Both the position numbers and the translations under genes were made by a program. The notes beneath the pieces are model-generated. The model saw nothing but the letters and a program-made list of their open reading frames with translations, did not search any database and was not told where the DNA came from. This document shows positions 60,058-64,000 of a stretch of 64,000 nt of DNA, piece after piece (position 1 is the first letter of the stretch; every line of letters starts with the position of its first letter). Source of the DNA: Trichobilharzia szidati (taxonomy: Eukaryota; Platyhelminthes; Trematoda; Strigeidida; Schistosomatidae); contig OX235279.1 of the NCBI GenBank assembly GCA_944472155.2, forward strand, positions 60,671,564 through 60,735,563, written 5' to 3'.

Positions 60058-62036
60058 CAGCTGCTAAGTTGCGTGTGAATTCTTTCATAATGTGGTGAAA
60101 AATAGAAGATGAGGTTTTTTTTGTCATTCTCCATATTTCATTCAAAACTGCTCTGTAGCTACACTATCTGTCTGTTGTACAGACCTCAACTAAATAACAT
60201 ATTTGTCGCATTAAAGTTTCTATGATTTACAGCGATAAAGTCGAATCTGTGGAGTCTCTTTAATTAAAAAAAGTGGTAAACCACAAATAATAATACGTTG
60301 CGTAACAGGATGTGTGGTAGTATTCATGAATTAGAAGAATACTTTCACTTGATTATGATAATGACTACATGCTCACCTCAATACTTGAATTTTTTCGTCT
60401 TATTTAGTGTGGGTTTAAGAGTGCAATCTATACAGTGGAGGTTTAAATGGCCTTGAGCATACTGGAAAAAAGATGGACTATTATTTTTCCGTTAAATTCT
60501 TGCATGCGCTGATCGATCGAAGCAATTTCACAGATTGTAGTCACATGGATTCCTATGAAAGCTGTCAGCTTGGACAAATGAGCCAGCCACTTGCTACCAA
60601 CTTTAAGTCTAATATCTGTTCATAATGTGAAGACTATTCTCATAGTCATTCAAAATCTGTTATCATCACGCAATGAAATTATTCATTTTTATTTCTGACT
60701 AAAAAGAATTTGGCTCTTGTCCTTATTCAATTATGTGTCTATCTTGAGAACATGCAAACACTGGAGGTGGATCCCTGTTTTAAGTTTATCAAACAAATGA
60801 GTTTGATTCTGTCGATAGGAGAAAAAGTCACTAGTCATATATTGGGCAGACAAAATAGACGACAAAAATATTTAGTGAGCGTGATTTTCAAGTTTTCAAA
60901 GTTAGAATAACCACACATACTCCAGCCTTTGTCCCCTGAGATAGTTTGTCATGTAAAATGAAAAATCTAACTGGCGTATGAATTGCTATTGCTTTTTTGT
61001 TCTTTATAAGTGTTAAGTACGTTATGTTTACCTTACTAACGTAAACAAACGTATACTTCAGTCTAATTAAGCAAGCTTGTTGGTTTTTACTGCTTGTCTG
61101 TATCTGGAAGGTGTATATTTGTATGTGAATGTGTTTGTGTGCCTGTATGCGTCACCAAGTCTTCAAATATGTCACATGCTTCTAAATCTTTGAGCACTGA
61201 GAGAAATGTAAAGTAAATAGAAAATGTGAATGTAAAGTGTTCATCGATTAGATGATTATCGATTTGGCTATTAATTTTGTGATACTTTTGGTTTTGAATG
61301 CCCCATTTGTAATTTACCAAACATCAATCATACTCACTATTCAACAGAAAATGAGCAGACATTTGATATTCACTATGACAGAGATAACGATATGTTAATA
61401 GTTGAGATACTCTGGAATCTATTATAGCAATTCAGCGTCTACTTGTAAATTCTAACAACCTCGAAAAACCTGGGGAATTTCAGTTTAATATTAGAATATT
61501 TTAGTCGACCAATGACCGTGGTTATGATATTGAAATAATCGTGATTTCGGGATTTGTAACGATCGGTGTAACCAGTTCCACCGATTGACAGTTAAATTTT
61601 CCAGGGCGAGGGTGTAAACTTTGTTTGGCCAAAATGCATACAGCATTAAGTGTAGTCTGTGTGACAATAAAACTGGAGTGCTACCAGGTGTTTGGTGGTT
61701 TTGGATGGTTGAACACTAGTACAAAATTATGTCCACCATTCGTTTGGAGACTTGCAATCAGAAAAATATGGTATGGAAGTGTGTTGTTTATGTGAATTCA
61801 TCACCTACCCAGATCTTCATTATTGGTTGCATGTGTTAAAGAGGCAGTTACTCATGATAGCTTAACAACGGCCAGGCCAAGATCTATATGTATAGTTCCT
61901 GTCTACAAGTTTGGTTTAGTTAGTTTCACAAAGAGCACACATAAAACTACTGATAACAGGTCACAAGATTAGTCAAAACACTTTGAATTCTCAAAGGTTT
62001 TTAACTGCATATTACTAAACAATCTTGATTAAGACC
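60058..62036 (+). other. Intron sequence, nothing recognised
   Basis: AT-rich; readings 60710-60910 (plus) and 61087-61320 (minus) show no motif or splice support. Confidence 0.45.
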
Positions 62037-62103
62037 ATCATCACTAAATATTACTGTATAACACTGTAGGATTTTAACAAAATAAATTTTACCCACAATG
62101 GAA
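62037..62103. repeat. Penelope-like terminal arm, solitary
   Basis: ATCATCACTAAATATTACTG, TATAACACTGTAGGATTTTA, ending TTTTACCCACAATGGAAC. Matches the outer part of the arms at 48824-49157; no partner arm nearby. Confidence 0.7.
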
Positions 62104-64000
62104 CCACAACTAAAGTCTACACATGCTAGAATCGAGGTCTTTCTCCGTCTAGTAGAGCACTTAGTCGAGTCTGCATTTGCTGCATAGTTGGGGGAAATGA
62201 ATATATGAATGTCGAGTGTACAACTTCATCAATCCTGGTGGAGCAATAAACATTGATTAGTTATGGTAGAAGTAAAGTCAGATTAATAACAGGAAATATT
62301 TTTTTATTATAAAGATAGTTACAGCGAAGAAAATTTTCTTTTCGACGAAGCCATCAACTAGGCTGTACTTTCGTGTATTTATATTACATGTGTGAGAAAG
62401 TTCTAGAATTATTTCTGGCCAGAGGTCAGATTAATAAGATTACTAAGTGTAATAAACAGAAGATAGGTGGTGGCACTATTCTAGAAGTATTTCAGGCTAA
62501 AGGTAAAATTAAAATTTGCAATGTGTAATAATCAGGAAGATCGGGTAGAAAAGACAAAATAGGATTATAATTACTAGAAAACTAGTCAGTTTGTATAATT
62601 ACGGGTTAAGGATACAGTATTAACCAAATGGGTGAGAGGTTAGGACATATAAAAATAAAAACAGTAAAAAAGCATGTAATTAAGTCTGATAAGGTAAAAA
62701 TATTAGAAATGATATATGCCTATTTTGTAAGTGTGAAGAATGTTAACGATTGTGAATAAACCGTAAGTGTTCGGTTTTTATTGGAATTCAGACACTCTGA
62801 GATAGAGAAACAAGACACCTATCTGTCAAATGAATTTACTAACTACAACAAATGATAAACTAAACGACATTGAAACATTTATAGGTAGGAGATACAGATA
62901 TAGATTTTTCTCGGGAGTACTGCAGTCCCAAATTTTTCTGCTATCCGATTTCTGTTTCCTCACTGTGTACCTAATGTATGTTGCTGAAATTCAGTAGTCA
63001 TGCCAATAAGATTGTTGTCTAGGTCACATAAAAAATCATGTACCGTACACTTGTATCACCTTAAAAGCTGTTTTGTCTAAAAATTTCAAAAAATGTTCTT
63101 CAGAATTTTAGTTAATCTGATCATATGATCATCATATACTAACCCGTACTTTGTGATAATAATCTGGTAAACAGTAAATATTTCAAATGCTTACCTTGTA
63201 CAGTAAACAAACAGATCAACAAATAGTCATTTTGGCAAAAAAATATACGGTAGTCTTATCAATTACTAGTGTCTGTAAAACAAATCGGACTGAGCATTCC
63301 TGTTTTAAAGAGATTGCAATTTAGAGTGAATTTTTAATCAATGTAGTTTAGACACTTAACTATTTCTATGCACAACCGATACCCAAAAGTATCTGTTTTT
63401 AACTTCAGTTGAGTTCTGTTGATTACATTCTAATTAGCTGTTAACAGATGTTTTTCAGTTGACTGTGTACATCCTCAACTTCACTTCATAGAGCTTAACA
63501 GGTACTACTTCTGGAATGTGGACTGACTGTCATTTCTTATCCGGAAAGTGGAAGTATGAGCATAGTCTTTTCATAGTCATTAAGCGTTTATTTGACCTAT
63601 TACAATTAATCATGCAGACAGATACTTGCATTTTAAATTTTGTCGAAAGGATAAAATGTACATAACTTACGAATACTCTCTTATTCTTATGAACTTAGAT
63701 AAATGGAATTACATGAATCGTTTAATTTTAACTCATAACTTCGTGGTCAGTCAGTACTGATAAATACTCCTAGATTACATACATCAACAATCAATTCACT
63801 TTGCCCAACCACTAGTGTTGAAATAACACCATCAAAAACAATTAAAAAGGTATGCTGAAGATGTACTTTTAGATACCCTGTCTATATATCACATTATTTG
63901 ATGGTTGGAGGTAACCGGCAGTCTGCACAAAAAAGGACATGACACTAGTTACTAACTAGTGCCTAATCAAAGCATCCAATACGGTTCTACAGGAGGTCAG
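62104..64000 (+). other. Intron sequence to the window end
   Basis: A GCGAAGAAAATTTTCTTTTC stretch at 62324-62343 resembles the other PLE arm family (27415). A 43-base splice-bounded candidate at 63459-63501 was examined and rejected as the next EGFR exon. Nothing else is recognisable. Confidence 0.4.

Noticed and set aside
63459..63501. Possible next EGFR exon after a good acceptor (gatgtttttcag) and an ACAG/gtac donor
   Set aside because: The reading (DCVHPQLHFIEL...) lacks the CxxxC spacing expected after 'CWG....CQK' and it would switch to phase 2, unlike the other exons.

Overview
The window looks like genomic DNA of a blood fluke (Schistosoma or a close relative). By eye it is AT-rich, host exons are short and separated by very large introns, and the repeats match flatworm families: Penelope-like elements (PLEs), RTE- and CR1-type non-LTR retrotransposons, Ty3/gypsy and BEL/Pao LTR elements, and a tRNA-derived SINE carrying a hammerhead-like motif (Smalpha-like). 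Species and family names are recognised from motifs, not from a search.

Host gene 1 is a plus-strand EGF-receptor-like receptor tyrosine kinase, of which only an extracellular part is present. Exon A (22943-23152) and exon B (24581-24736) encode the middle and end of the first receptor-L domain. Exon D (57836-57925) begins the furin-like cysteine-rich domain. Between B and D lies a well-spliced exon C (54230-54463) that does not look like EGFR: it resembles the C-terminal half of a laminin-G domain. All four exons have phase 1 at both ends, so any of them can be included or skipped without a frameshift. The signal peptide, the start of L1, the rest of the ectodomain, the transmembrane segment and the kinase lie outside the window or were not found. 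A second candidate gene (about 5171-6469, plus) encodes a coiled coil plus a DUF4806-like domain split by a 33-base in-frame intron.

Layout: 1-2050 RTE fragments, one split by an insertion of about 349 bp, around a CR1-type fragment; 2100-2830 an old direct duplication; 5171-6469 the DUF4806-like gene; 6470-7130 broken coding-like sequence; 7980-10060 a minus-strand gypsy pol fossil split by a PLE; 11700-13940 a minus-strand CR1-type fossil with a SINE inserted; 14430-15750 a BEL/Pao pol fossil; 18370-19020 a PLE; 22943-57925 the EGFR exons, with their introns full of PLE pieces, SINEs and long inverted repeats; 57926-64000 intron with simple repeats and PLE ends. About a dozen PLE-derived loci are visible, several with inverted terminal arms. 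No CRISPR, operon or prokaryotic feature is present.
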